Shown piece by piece: positions 1 through 8,576 of a DNA stretch of 64,000 nt. Each line of letters opens with the position of its first letter. Within the stretch, counting starts at the first letter, position 1. The stretch comes from G020354025 sp964621455. GTDB taxonomy: Bacteria; Fidelibacterota; Marinisomatia; SCGC-AAA003-L08; TS1B11. The notes under the pieces are model-generated. The model saw only the letters and a list, made by a program, of their open reading frames with translations. It was not told where the DNA came from and did not search any database. Location: the NCBI GenBank assembly GCA_964621455.1, contig CAZULW010000001.1, positions 1 to 64,000 of the forward strand, read 5' to 3'. A program made the translations under genes and the position numbers.

Positions 1-1373
1 AAACAGTTATGTCGTTTGACGTTGCCAATATCGGGTCAGGTGAGCTTTCCTGGTCAGTAACCGACAACCAGGAATGGATCACAACCAACCCAAGTTCAGG
101 CACCAACTATGGTACTGTGAACGTGACAGTCTCGCGTAACGGACTCTCAAGTGGCGACTACAGCGGAACGGCCACTATCAGTTCCAATGGCGGGACAGAT
201 GGTGTGGCTGTGTTGATGAATGTACCTGCGGATCTACCGCCAACAGCAGTCCAGCTCTATGAGCCGATGGATATTGCTGCGAACGCCATGACCCTTTCAT
301 GGGAAATGAGTGCCGAGACTGATTTCCTGTCTTACAATCTGTATCATGGTAATGATGCGACGGTCAATGAAAGTTCTGCACTAGTAGCCACGATAACCAA
401 CCGATATACGATTGAATACACCGATGAAAGCCTCCAGGATGGCACGACATACTACTACAAGCTTTACGTTGAGGATGGTGCCCACCAAACAACAGGTAGT
501 AATGTGGTCAGCGGCACAACGTTGAGTGAGCCTGGGGTCTGGGGTTCGTTTGCGACCATGGGTGTTGACCTCAAGTGGATCAGTGCTCTATCTGGCAACT
601 TTGTCTATGCCGTTGGGGATTCGGGGAAAATCTATAAGTGGAATGGTACCAGCTGGACCGAAGAGCAGTCCCCGACCACCGAGCGGCTTGGTGGTGTTAC
701 CATAATTGCCGAGAATGACATCTGGATCTCCGGAGAAGAAGGCGTATGGCACTATAACGGCGCCCTATGGGTCCAAGAAGCCGGGTATCCTACTACTGCC
801 TGCTATGGCATAGACCATGTCTCAGCAGATTCAGTGTGGGTTGCGGGCGTCGGTGAGATTCACTTCTATAATGGTACAGCCTGGAGTACTTCGACTGTTG
901 GTGCAGGCTATCGAATCTCGGACATCAGCATGAATAGTCCTTCCGATGGGTGGGCAATTTCTTCGGCGGGAGAGGTCTTTCACTATAATGGTTTTTCGTG
1001 GGCTCTAGTGTATGACTTCTATGTCACTTCTAGCGGCTATGCCTATAGTGTTTGGGCGATTGATAATTCGAATCTTTGGGTGGGAGGACGCACGATACGG
1101 CCGCCCGGTAGCACTTCTAGTCTTTATGTATGGCATTGGAATGGCTCAACATGGACGTATTACCAAACTAATAATTATATCTATTATGTTGAAGGTACAT
1201 CGAGCACTGACGTGTGGTTTGCCGGATATTATGGCCACATTTATCACTGGAATGGGATCGAATTTTCCGAGATGAATAGCCCAACAACGGAAGATATAAG
1301 GAAAATCCACTTCATTGACTCAAGCGACGGCTGGGCGGTTGGTGATGGAGGGATAGTGTTGAGATATCATTAA
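1..1373 (+). CDS. Surface protein fragment: BACON-like, Fn3-like and C-terminal propeller (5' end outside window)
   Basis: The reading frame is open from the left edge, so the visible ATG at position 9 is internal and the true start lies upstream. The visible part begins inside a BACON-type beta-sandwich repeat (WSVTDNQEWITTNPSSGT). An Fn3-like domain follows (about visible residues 78-170, with TTYYYKLYVED). The rest is a long C-terminal region of repeated propeller blades with the motif pattern 'W-x-G-x-x-W' and 'DGWAVG', ending in VLRYH, as in Ycf48/kelch-like repeats. It is a close paralogue of the next gene, with the same domain order and nearly the same BACON sequence. That suggests a tandem duplication. 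It is probably a surface lipoprotein, since the neighbour has a lipobox, but its own N-terminus is not visible. The ligand is unknown. Confidence 0.8.
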   Translation, partial: TVMSFDVANIGSGELSWSVTDNQEWITTNPSSGTNYGTVNVTVSRNGLSSGDYSGTATISSNGGTDGVAVLMNVPADLPPTAVQLYEPMDIAANAMTLSWEMSAETDFLSYNLYHGNDATVNESSALVATITNRYTIEYTDESLQDGTTYYYKLYVEDGAHQTTGSNVVSGTTLSEPGVWGSFATMGVDLKWISALSGNFVYAVGDSGKIYKWNGTSWTEEQSPTTERLGGVTIIAENDIWISGEEGVWHYNGALWVQEAGYPTTACYGIDHVSADSVWVAGVGEIHFYNGTAWSTSTVGAGYRISDISMNSPSDGWAISSAGEVFHYNGFSWALVYDFYVTSSGYAYSVWAIDNSNLWVGGRTIRPPGSTSSLYVWHWNGSTWTYYQTNNYIYYVEGTSSTDVWFAGYYGHIYHWNGIEFSEMNSPTTEDIRKIHFIDSSDGWAVGDGGIVLRYH

Positions 1374-1458
1374 TAAAGACTTATGGGCTGGGAAGGCTAT
1401 CTCTCTTGAGGTCAGAAGCCGTTATTCACGTATTCATTTGAAGGAGGTCCATAGAAAC

Positions 1459-3828
1459 ATGGGAAATCCCAAGATCCGAGCATATCACAGATATTCATCC
1501 TATTTCCTCCTCTTCTTATTCCTGATAGCGTGTGAACCACCTACCAATGCTCCCACGACCGGGAACATCAGTGGCACCATTCTGGACGCCACCACCACGC
1601 AGCCCATCAGCGGTGCTACTATCACAACTGATCCTGTTACCTCCTCGAAAACAACGGACAGCGAAGGAGCCTATACCATTGAAGGGGTGGAGCCCGGAAC
1701 ATATACCGTACAGGCTTCCAAAACGGGATACCAGACGAACTCAACCATCATCAATGTTATTGCGGGAGAGACGGCGTCGGGGGATATTCAACTCACACCG
1801 CTGGGACCCGAGCTCACCGTATCTGCCACCATGCTCAATTTTGGCACTTCCTCGACTAATCTGACCTTCACCATCTCCAATTCCGGCATCGGGACACTGA
1901 CATGGAGCGTTATTTCAAGTTCCAACTGGGTGACAGTGAATCCAACGAGCGGTACAACCGAATCAGAAACGGATGTGGTCACCGTTACCGTCGACCGCAC
2001 AGCTATGGCCTACGGAAATCATTACGAGACGATAACCGTCGCATCCAATGCCAATAGCAGCACTATCGACATTGTCATGACGGTCCCCAACCCGAATGCG
2101 CCGCAGCTTTCCGTATACCCCATCTCGCTGGACTTCAGTACCAGCGAGACCGAAATGACTTTCTACGTCTCAAACACCGGTACCGGCCTGCTCACCTGGA
2201 ACATTACCGATGATAAGCCCTGGATTTCCGTTGATCCCCAATCGGGTACCACCGAATCCGAGATAGATGAGATTACAGTGACCATTGACCGCCTTGGACA
2301 GTCTTCAGGGACCTACGCGGGCACTGTGTCTGTGAGCTCCGATGGCGGCAACCAGAGTGTGACAGTGAGTTTCACCGTGCCTGATGAACCACTCCTCTCA
2401 ATATCACCCATGTCTCTGGATTTTGGCATCAGCATGACAAGTCTTAGTTTTGATGTGGCCAATGCAGGTTCGGGGAATCTGACCTGGTCGGTGACAGATA
2501 ACCAGGAATGGATTACGACCAGCCCCAGCTCGGGCACCAACTACGGGACCGTGAACGTGACTGTAAGTCGCGACGGTTTATCTCCCGGCGACTATAGCGG
2601 GACTGTTACGGTCAGTTCAAACGGGGGCACAGGTGATGTAGCAGTGCTGATGAACGTACCCGCGGACGAGCCGCCAACGGCAGTTACTCTGGCTGATCCT
2701 ACGGATATCACCTCTAATTCCATGGTGCTCACGTGGTCGCGCAGCTACGACGCTGATTTTGCAGCCTACCAGCTCTACTATGACACATCTCCCGCCGTAA
2801 CGGAGAACTCCACCCTAGCCACCACCATCACAGATAATAACCTCAACTCCCACACTGTGACCGGTTTGAGCGCAAACACGACCTATTATTTCCGGGTTTA
2901 TGTCATGGATTCGGCCAATCAGACAACCGGCTCGAATGTTGTATCGGGAACCACTTCTACAGTACTTGGCAATTGGTCCCTAGTCACCAACATTTCGGAT
3001 GTTACGTTCAGAGCGGTCTACTTTAATTCCGAAAATGATGGCTATGCGGTTGGCTATACCGAATATTACCCTTATGGAGGCAGAATCTACCACACCAGCG
3101 GGGCAACTTGGTCAGCTGAGACTATCCCTTCTTCATACGGGCTATACGACGTACGATTCCTTGATGCCAATAACGGCTATGCTGTGGGGGACGCAGGAGA
3201 ATTTCTTCACTTCAATGGGATTACATGGTCAGAGTTTGAATCGCCAACTTCATCTTTCATTGGCTCAGTGTTTCCTCTAGCCACGAATGATGTTTGGTGC
3301 TACTCAGGTACAACCATCTATCACTGGGATGGGAGTACCTGGTCTGAAGTGAACCTGGATATTTCTACTATAAAGGATATCTTCTTCATAAACGCAAGTG
3401 ATGGCTGGGTTGTGGATACGAGTGGTAAGATGTACCATTATAACGGAATTGGCTGGGCTTTTCATAGTGATTTGGCATCGAGGTCCAGGGAATTGTTTAC
3501 TTTTCTCAATTCATCTGAAGGCTGGTATGTTTATTCTGATCCTTCTTCTTCAAGCACAAATTATAATGGAGCCTATCACTATGATGGGACTGATTGGACA
3601 CGCTATGAGAATACAGAGCACCCAATTTATAAGGTAACCGAACTGTACGAGGTCTCACCTTCAAATGTCTGGGCGGTAGGATATGATGGAGTGATTTTCA
3701 ATTACAGTGGTTCCGCATGGAAACGGGTGACAAGCCCAACCACCGACGATTTAAATGGATTGTTTATGCTTTCCAGTTCGGATGGCTGGGCAGTTGGAAG
3801 CAATGGAGTGATTTTGAGGTATCACTAG
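1459..3828 (+). CDS. Lipoprotein with carboxypeptidase-regulatory-like, triple BACON, Fn3 and propeller domains
   Basis: The ATG at 1459 is chosen over an in-frame TTG at 1438 because a strong ribosome-binding site (aaggagg, 1441-1447) lies between them at normal spacing. The 789-residue product begins with a lipoprotein signal peptide (FLFLIAC, Cys25), so it should be anchored in a membrane facing the periplasm or cell surface. Next come a carboxypeptidase-regulatory-like domain (about 40-115, ISGTILDATT), three BACON-like repeats (about 120-215, 220-310, 315-405; each with 'W..V....W....P.SG'), an Fn3-like domain (about 410-500) and a propeller-like region ending in GVILRYH. BACON and Fn3 repeats usually mediate protein or carbohydrate contacts. 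No catalytic domain is seen. It lies 85 nt after its paralogue. Confidence 0.85.
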   Translation: MGNPKIRAYHRYSSYFLLFLFLIACEPPTNAPTTGNISGTILDATTTQPISGATITTDPVTSSKTTDSEGAYTIEGVEPGTYTVQASKTGYQTNSTIINVIAGETASGDIQLTPLGPELTVSATMLNFGTSSTNLTFTISNSGIGTLTWSVISSSNWVTVNPTSGTTESETDVVTVTVDRTAMAYGNHYETITVASNANSSTIDIVMTVPNPNAPQLSVYPISLDFSTSETEMTFYVSNTGTGLLTWNITDDKPWISVDPQSGTTESEIDEITVTIDRLGQSSGTYAGTVSVSSDGGNQSVTVSFTVPDEPLLSISPMSLDFGISMTSLSFDVANAGSGNLTWSVTDNQEWITTSPSSGTNYGTVNVTVSRDGLSPGDYSGTVTVSSNGGTGDVAVLMNVPADEPPTAVTLADPTDITSNSMVLTWSRSYDADFAAYQLYYDTSPAVTENSTLATTITDNNLNSHTVTGLSANTTYYFRVYVMDSANQTTGSNVVSGTTSTVLGNWSLVTNISDVTFRAVYFNSENDGYAVGYTEYYPYGGRIYHTSGATWSAETIPSSYGLYDVRFLDANNGYAVGDAGEFLHFNGITWSEFESPTSSFIGSVFPLATNDVWCYSGTTIYHWDGSTWSEVNLDISTIKDIFFINASDGWVVDTSGKMYHYNGIGWAFHSDLASRSRELFTFLNSSEGWYVYSDPSSSSTNYNGAYHYDGTDWTRYENTEHPIYKVTELYEVSPSNVWAVGYDGVIFNYSGSAWKRVTSPTTDDLNGLFMLSSSDGWAVGSNGVILRYH

Positions 3829-3871
3829 GTGCTACACCAGATAATTCCAGACAAAGAAAAGAGGAGCTAGG

Positions 3872-4039
3872 ATGAGTGATACAATGAACTGTCCTGCCTG
3901 CCAAGAACCCATCATGGCGGGTGCGAAGATTTGCAAGCATTGCAAATCCAGGATCATGAAATGTCCCTATTGCCTTGAACCCACCATCGAAGGTGAGGCT
4001 AAATGTGTTGTGTGTGAATCGGAATGGCGCTCTTTCTGA
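3872..4039 (+). CDS. Small double zinc-ribbon protein (55 aa)
   Basis: This short frame starts at an ATG preceded by gaggag (3861-3866). It encodes four CxxC knuckles (CPAC, CKHC, CPYC, CVVC), the pattern of a double zinc ribbon. The spacing CPxC...CKxCK...CPxC...CxxC resembles zinc-ribbon domains found at the start of small membrane proteins. Its last 16 nt overlap the next gene in a different frame, so the two are probably translationally coupled. In many bacteria a zinc ribbon and a membrane segment are fused in one protein. Here they are separate because of the frame, which could be natural or a frameshift of a once-fused gene. Function unknown. Confidence 0.65.
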   Translation: MSDTMNCPACQEPIMAGAKICKHCKSRIMKCPYCLEPTIEGEAKCVVCESEWRSF

Positions 4040-4290
4040 ACTTTCTCTGGGCAGGATGGGGAGTCTATTATACCAAAGCCCCAAAGGGGCGCTGGATCGT
4101 ATTTGTGAATATCATTGCATTCATCCTCGATGCATTCACCTACTTGATGCCTACTTTAATCCTCTTTATCTGGTCCACGATCATTTGCTACCAACAGGTG
4201 GAGATCTATAACATAGAGCTGAAAGCAGCCCTGGAGAACGGTACTTTGGAGGAATTCAAGAAGAAGTACACCTATTCCCGAACCAAATGA
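4024..4290 (+). CDS. Small two-helix membrane protein
   Basis: An 88-residue protein. It starts with a hydrophobic stretch (LFLNFLWAGWGVYY), then a short basic loop (KAPKGRW) and a second long hydrophobic segment (IIAFILDAFTYL through STIICY). The charged C-terminal tail ends in KKYTYSRTK. The layout resembles small TM2-like inner-membrane proteins. It overlaps the upstream zinc-ribbon gene by 16 nt, so the two may act as one unit, with the zinc ribbon as the cytosolic part of a split protein. A rho-independent terminator follows at 4371-4397. I recognise no specific family and assign no function. Confidence 0.6.
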   Translation: MALFLNFLWAGWGVYYTKAPKGRWIVFVNIIAFILDAFTYLMPTLILFIWSTIICYQQVEIYNIELKAALENGTLEEFKKKYTYSRTK

Positions 4291-4370
4291 TCACATTAGT
4301 TATAGGTCGCTCTGCTTCTGAGGCTGAGGATATAAGGCTTCAAATAGCCTATAAGGAGCGTGATTAAGGG

Positions 4371-4397
4371 AAGGCCGGATATTTTCCGGCCTTCTTT
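4371..4397 (+). terminator. Rho-independent terminator
   Basis: An 8-bp perfect stem (aaggccgg / ccggcctt) with a 7-nt loop is followed by a T-rich run (ctttct). It lies about 80 nt after the membrane-protein gene and would end the rightward transcript. It also marks roughly where chromosomal genes stop and the leftward mobile-element genes begin. Confidence 0.7.
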
Positions 4398-4538
4398 CTA
4401 CCTTGGATATCCTTCCCTTCACTTCCCAGTAAGATAATGCGTAAAGCCTTCGTCTCCTTTCTCTATCGCATCGTTATGCCCCCCAAGACTGACGTCAGTA
4501 TCCGCTGGTGCATCAGGAGGTGGGTATTTCTGCATGTT

Positions 4539-4682
4539 TCAGAAGCGGTTTAAAAGCCCTTCCAGTGTGGTTGAATTGGGTGGTTGGATAGGCGGCTTTT
4601 TACCATTGTTTTTCTTGCTTCTATTCTTCTTACCTGGCCTTCTCTTAAAGCCCAGGTCATGTAATGTTCTATCCTGTTCCAT
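4539..4682 (-). CDS. Small basic protein (47 aa), unknown
   Basis: This leftward frame has an ATG at 4682 with a good ribosome-binding site just upstream (agaggaga on the minus strand). The product is strongly basic in its first half (KRRPGKKNRSKKNNGKK), then proline-rich, ending in LEGLLNRF. The basic stretch suggests nucleic-acid contact but no family is recognised. It lies downstream of the 141-residue gene on the same strand, separated by about 400 nt, at the left end of the integrated element. The clean ribosome-binding site and lysine-rich composition favour a real gene. Confidence 0.5.
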   Translation of the reverse strand: MEQDRTLHDLGFKRRPGKKNRSKKNNGKKPPIQPPNSTTLEGLLNRF

Positions 4683-5079
4683 AGTAGTTCTCCTCTAAAG
4701 TTTAGTAGTTAAAAGCGGCGCGATCGGGGCAGCGGCCGGGATCTGCCGGCAGATTTTTGGCCCCGGGCTGCTCCGAAAAAGGTCAGAGTTTTTACGATAT
4801 CCGAGGTGATCGGGCCGTGTAGAGGCTCTGAAGGGCCTCGTTTTCGGGGTGATCCCCAGATCCACGGATTTCGGGGCTGGCGAGGTAGATCCTGGGATTT
4901 TCACGTCGGGGGACGCAATTGGAAGTAATTATATATCAACCACTTACGCGCGGCCATTTTGGCGAATCACGAGAATCGCCTGTAAGGCCGCAAAATCGGC
5001 CAGGTGACCCTAGAGAGTCGAATTTTCCGAGGGGAATCGGGCCGGATTTTAACCCGGCCCCTTCGACAAGCCGTTATAA
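4683..5079. other. GC-rich non-coding stretch in the mobile element
   Basis: No convincing gene. A frame on the minus strand (4695-4904) lacks a ribosome-binding site and has a composition unlike a protein. The stretch contains a perfect 7-bp inverted repeat (gggccgg / ccggccc, 5039-5060) just past the stop of the 141-residue gene. It could act as a transcript-end structure, although it lacks a T-run on the minus strand. The sharp rise in GC relative to the adjoining element genes is noticeable. Confidence 0.4.
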
Positions 5080-5505
5080 TTACCCTTCCAGCAGCCTGTT
5101 CCACATCTTAATCAGGTTGGATCTCCCTTGCTTTATCCAAAGCGCGAACCTCTCAGCCAACATCTGGTGGGTCGCCAGATCGTCCTTCAGCGGCTTTTTC
5201 AACAGGCGTTGCCAGGCATATCCCCCACGGCCGGCGCCAGTTTTATTGTGGTATGGAATGCTGACGTCATACAGTCCAAAGAGCAGGTAAACACTGGGAT
5301 CCTCTGGATCTGTAACCACACCCATCTTACCGTAGCCGACACTGAAGACGGTTTCGAATTCAACTTCCGCGGCTCCTTGTTCTACGGTTTTATTCCACTG
5401 TCTGACCAGTCCCAGAGCCTCATCCCGGTCGGTAACACCCCACTTTTCTCGACGAGATAGACGGGCTAGACGTCTAATGAAGGGTAGAGGGAGGTTAATC
5501 ATCAC
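5080..5505 (-). CDS. Unknown 141-residue protein of the mobile element
   Basis: Starts at GTG 5505 or the ATG immediately after (5502). The protein has a basic N-terminus (PFIRRLARLSRREKW), then a mixed alpha/beta region with the segment VYLLFGLYDVSIPYHN, and a helical C-terminus (RFALWIKQGRSNLIKMW). No family is recognised. It is the first gene downstream of the primase-helicase on the minus strand, and an iteron cluster lies in the 110-nt gap between them, partly overlapping its start. Proximity to the iterons raises the possibility of a role in replication control or repeat binding, but nothing in the sequence proves it. Confidence 0.6.
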   Translation of the reverse strand: MMINLPLPFIRRLARLSRREKWGVTDRDEALGLVRQWNKTVEQGAAEVEFETVFSVGYGKMGVVTDPEDPSVYLLFGLYDVSIPYHNKTGAGRGGYAWQRLLKKPLKDDLATHQMLAERFALWIKQGRSNLIKMWNRLLEG

Positions 5506-5622
5506 ATCGATATCTCTTACATACCTCTACCCTTAAAATAACGTCTAATCCGTCTAATGCGTCTAATCTCGACGAGAAGTATTTAAAAAGCGAGTGTCTA
5601 CCAAGTGTCTAGAGCGTCTAGT
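5447..5622. repeat. Iteron-like repeat cluster (cgtctaat units), candidate replication origin or operator
   Basis: Three exact copies of cgtctaat sit at 5542, 5551 and 5560 with a strict 9-bp period. A fourth copy is at 5471, inside the palindrome tagacgtcta (5467-5476). The 11-mer tctcgacgaga flanks the cluster on both sides (5447-5457 and 5567-5577). A second set of related units (gtgtcta, gtgtcta, gcgtcta) runs from about 5594 to the end of the primase gene. A short AT-rich stretch lies between the two sets. Short-period direct repeats beside a primase-helicase gene are typical of plasmid origins or repressor-binding arrays. Confidence 0.65.
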
Positions 5623-8326
5623 GGATCCACTCTTTTTTAGGTGGAGGATTCTTAAATCCTTCTACTTCCAATCCTTCATCCGTCATCTTATCATAGCTGA
5701 GCCATAGGCAGCGTCTTTGGATGCCACCTATACTGGCTCGTTCGAAATTCACGAAATACGAAGACTGCTTGACCTGATATCGAAAGGAGCTATCATCCAT
5801 GACATAAACGTCACTGTCTGTCTGCTTCTTATATTTACGCAGTGCATCCAGCATGGGTCGAACGCTGATAAGGATATGGCCGGGGTAATCCCCGCTCCAT
5901 TCGATCCCCTCAGACACTTCGCCTTTTTCAACGAGAGTCGCCATGTATTCGATAACCCGGTCCACGTCTCTCTTGGGATTACCGGTCTCACTGAGCCCCA
6001 ATTCCTCTGCCTGAGTATCGAATATCTGCTTATAAGGTATACTTGCCACTTGAATACCATGATACTCTCCGAATCCTTGCCATAACTGGAGCCCGTAGTG
6101 AAGTGCTAGCCAGTTTTCACGCACCCTTGGAGGGAGATTGTGAAAATCAGACCGGCGCTCTAAATACTTCTGTGCCTTGGCATAATAGTCTTCCAGATCT
6201 TGGCCTAGAGCCCACCGGATATACCCGGCAGCAAAATGCTCCAAAGGCAGTGCACGGAGACTATGATAGTGATGAGTAAACGACTTATCTGTTTTTATGT
6301 CCCGACCGAATGGAGCTAGAATGACTCGCTCCATTATTGCAGGCTCAGACATTTTATATTCTCCCATCAATGCTACAGGTGCCAGAAGTTTATAATTGCT
6401 GGTTGTTTGATCGGCATGTCCCCGCATTTCCACCGATCCTCGGTACAGCCCCCGAATCCGATCCTTAATCTGATTCACTTGCCAGGAAGGCATATTGGAC
6501 TCCTTATACTCATCTAAGGGAATGGGCAAACCATTGGTAGATGCCAACAGCGCCAGCATGGCAAAGGATGTCATGCGGCAATCGAAGACCGTGGGATCAA
6601 GAAAGCCATACATTAACATGCCCAGCTCTGCCGTTGAGGTCTTTCCACTTCCCTGCTCACCGTATACGTGCAGAATGAAGAATCCACCTTGCATTTCTTT
6701 AATTCGACTTTTCAGGGGCACAAGGAACAGCCAGGCAATAAATGTATAGATCACTTCCGGCTTATTGATCTTTGGCAGATGCCCATAAATACCTCTCAGC
6801 AGATCTACGTATACTTGTTCACCCTCAGTAGGCCGAATCCGGACACGATTTACCAGGGATTCATCCCCCCTGATATACACTTTGATCCTTGGATCCAAAG
6901 AGATTTCATCCTTTGTGATATTTATGCCTTCAGAGACGAAGGTGTTATCAGTGAGGCCGATGCAATCGGTACCGCGAGATCGTACTGGCACCTGTTCTAT
7001 CACATAGTGAGCGATCTCCTGAATCTCCGCTTCACTTGCGTATACATTAAGATCTGAACGGCCTAGGGCTTTAAGCAGTTTCTGCTTGCTCAACCACGCT
7101 TCATTCTCCAAGTGAGAATCCTTATAGACTTCCTTATTTGCCGAAACGATATCGCACCTGAGTACATCCCGGCTCCCCAGATCAATGAGTTCCTTGGGGA
7201 TGAGGGTCCATTCTGTCAGTTTCTTATCATAATTGCTCTTTTTTAGCTTGATCCTTTTGTATAATCTCCCCTGCTGCTCAAAAATGTCGTTCGATCCTAT
7301 TCCTGAAAAGACTTTGTCAACGACATCATCCAGTTCTTCATCCGGAAGCGGGGGCCGGTTCCGGTCATTCCATGGGCTTAATAGAGCACGTACATACTTC
7401 TCCCCTACACCCTGGTATTTAAGATGACGAGCGATCTCGAACGCGGCATTGCGTCTGTTGCCTTCAGGTACTCCTGTTTCCAGCATCTGGGCAGCATTGG
7501 CGAAAGTCGTTTCTGATGTCTTCTTCGCCTCTTTTCCTGCTCCCTCGGATTGGCCACTCGTCTGATTGAAGAGTTCCACCAATGCCGGTACCGGATTCCA
7601 ATCATAATACTCCTCAAGGGATATTGCCTCACCCGGGGATTTGGCTGCTTCCCTGATTTCCTCCAGCGTAGTGTCCAGGATATTGCGAATGCGGATCTTG
7701 TAAAGACCACTCTTGGAGTTGATAGTATTCTCAGCTCGCCAAAGACGATTGATGTCATAGATATCGGTATCGAAGGCCCAATCGTCGCCCAGACTCTGGG
7801 CAAAGGTCTTGAGACGCTCCGGCAGATCTTCCGTCGGTACTACCTCGCCAAAAAGCGATATTGGTAATTCAACAGAAAAGCCCTTTGATCCACTGAACCA
7901 GACGAAGATGGCATCCATCGGGACCTCATATTCCTGGCTGAACCAACGGGCGAAGTCCTGTACTGTTTTTAATGCACGAGGGAGATCCTGCGGAATGTCG
8001 ATATCAAGTTTGATCGAGTCAGTATAGCACTTGCCCTTAAAGTCCGAGACTGAATTCTCCCCTTTGTCATTCCGGTTTGTGTTGTAGTGGTTGATGTACT
8101 CTTTGTTAAACCTGAAGAGTGTATACCCACTATCACGGTTTTCACGGGAGAATGATACAGGCAGGGATCTGGGATTATTCCGATTTCCCCAGCCGTTCAC
8201 TGCGGTGTCTACATAATTGAATTCGGGATGGACTGGAAGCCAACCGTTCTGGCTGCCATCGGGGAGATTTACAGTCGTCTGAGAATCTTGTGCGGCATTA
8301 AGATCCTTTCTGTGTTGTTTTTCCAT
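5618..8326 (-). CDS. Primase-helicase fusion (AEP-like primase, PriCT-like linker, AAA+/D5-like helicase)
   Basis: A 902-residue replication protein. The N-terminal third looks like an archaeo-eukaryotic-type primase/polymerase. It has an acidic DxD motif (KLDIDIP, near 108), a nucleotide-binding SGSKGF motif (145-150) and a downstream R-rich segment (DINRLWRAENTINSKSG, about 191-207). A PriCT-like helical segment follows (about 288-345, NRRNAAFEIARHL...PPLPDEELDDVV). The C-terminal half carries Walker A (GEQGSGKTS, 556-564) and a Walker B-like LPIPLDE (600-606), then helicase-like sequence. Such fusions start and drive replication of plasmids, phages and satellites. The start overlaps the upstream gene by 29 nt. 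The assignment of the primase fold rests on motifs only. Confidence 0.8.
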   Translation of the reverse strand: MEKQHRKDLNAAQDSQTTVNLPDGSQNGWLPVHPEFNYVDTAVNGWGNRNNPRSLPVSFSRENRDSGYTLFRFNKEYINHYNTNRNDKGENSVSDFKGKCYTDSIKLDIDIPQDLPRALKTVQDFARWFSQEYEVPMDAIFVWFSGSKGFSVELPISLFGEVVPTEDLPERLKTFAQSLGDDWAFDTDIYDINRLWRAENTINSKSGLYKIRIRNILDTTLEEIREAAKSPGEAISLEEYYDWNPVPALVELFNQTSGQSEGAGKEAKKTSETTFANAAQMLETGVPEGNRRNAAFEIARHLKYQGVGEKYVRALLSPWNDRNRPPLPDEELDDVVDKVFSGIGSNDIFEQQGRLYKRIKLKKSNYDKKLTEWTLIPKELIDLGSRDVLRCDIVSANKEVYKDSHLENEAWLSKQKLLKALGRSDLNVYASEAEIQEIAHYVIEQVPVRSRGTDCIGLTDNTFVSEGINITKDEISLDPRIKVYIRGDESLVNRVRIRPTEGEQVYVDLLRGIYGHLPKINKPEVIYTFIAWLFLVPLKSRIKEMQGGFFILHVYGEQGSGKTSTAELGMLMYGFLDPTVFDCRMTSFAMLALLASTNGLPIPLDEYKESNMPSWQVNQIKDRIRGLYRGSVEMRGHADQTTSNYKLLAPVALMGEYKMSEPAIMERVILAPFGRDIKTDKSFTHHYHSLRALPLEHFAAGYIRWALGQDLEDYYAKAQKYLERRSDFHNLPPRVRENWLALHYGLQLWQGFGEYHGIQVASIPYKQIFDTQAEELGLSETGNPKRDVDRVIEYMATLVEKGEVSEGIEWSGDYPGHILISVRPMLDALRKYKKQTDSDVYVMDDSSFRYQVKQSSYFVNFERASIGGIQRRCLWLSYDKMTDEGLEVEGFKNPPPKKEWIH

Positions 8327-8576
8327 TTCTGCTGTGTGGTTGAAAAGTCGTTCCGTTGTACATGATGCTCTTTAAATCACGAATCGCGCGGCTATATCGC
8401 TGTGGCGAGACGCGTACCATGTCAGTATAAAATTCATTGATCAGATCGCTCAGTCCATCTCCTTCAAATTCAAAGGTCGACTTGATCTGGTCTCTGGTGT
8501 GTCCTACGAGCGGGATATCTTCGGTGAGTAAAAATGCGGCGAGATAAAAGTCGCTCGTTGTCATTGTTGTTACCAT
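8298..8576 (-). CDS. DUF5659-like small protein of the mobile element
   Basis: A 92-residue protein beginning MVTTMTTSDFYLAAFLL. The pattern (S/T)DFYLAAFLL, then a short beta region, then FYTDMVRVSP..Y..AIRDLKS(I/L)MY matches my memory of the DUF5659 family, small proteins common in phages and integrated elements next to primases. It overlaps the primase-helicase by 29 nt, so the two are likely translationally coupled. It is the first gene of the leftward operon, facing the divergent control region at 8577-8855. Biochemical role unknown. The start could also be the second Met five codons in. Confidence 0.65.
   Translation of the reverse strand: MVTTMTTSDFYLAAFLLTEDIPLVGHTRDQIKSTFEFEGDGLSDLINEFYTDMVRVSPQRYSRAIRDLKSIMYNGTTFQPHSRNGKTTQKGS

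Noticed and set aside
4695..4904. 69-residue minus-strand frame in the element
   Set aside because: No ribosome-binding site and proline/arginine-rich composition typical of GC-rich non-coding DNA.
4300..5100. Searched for a copy of the tRNA-Ile2 3' end as left attachment site
   Set aside because: No convincing match by eye; an alignment with an empty site would be needed.
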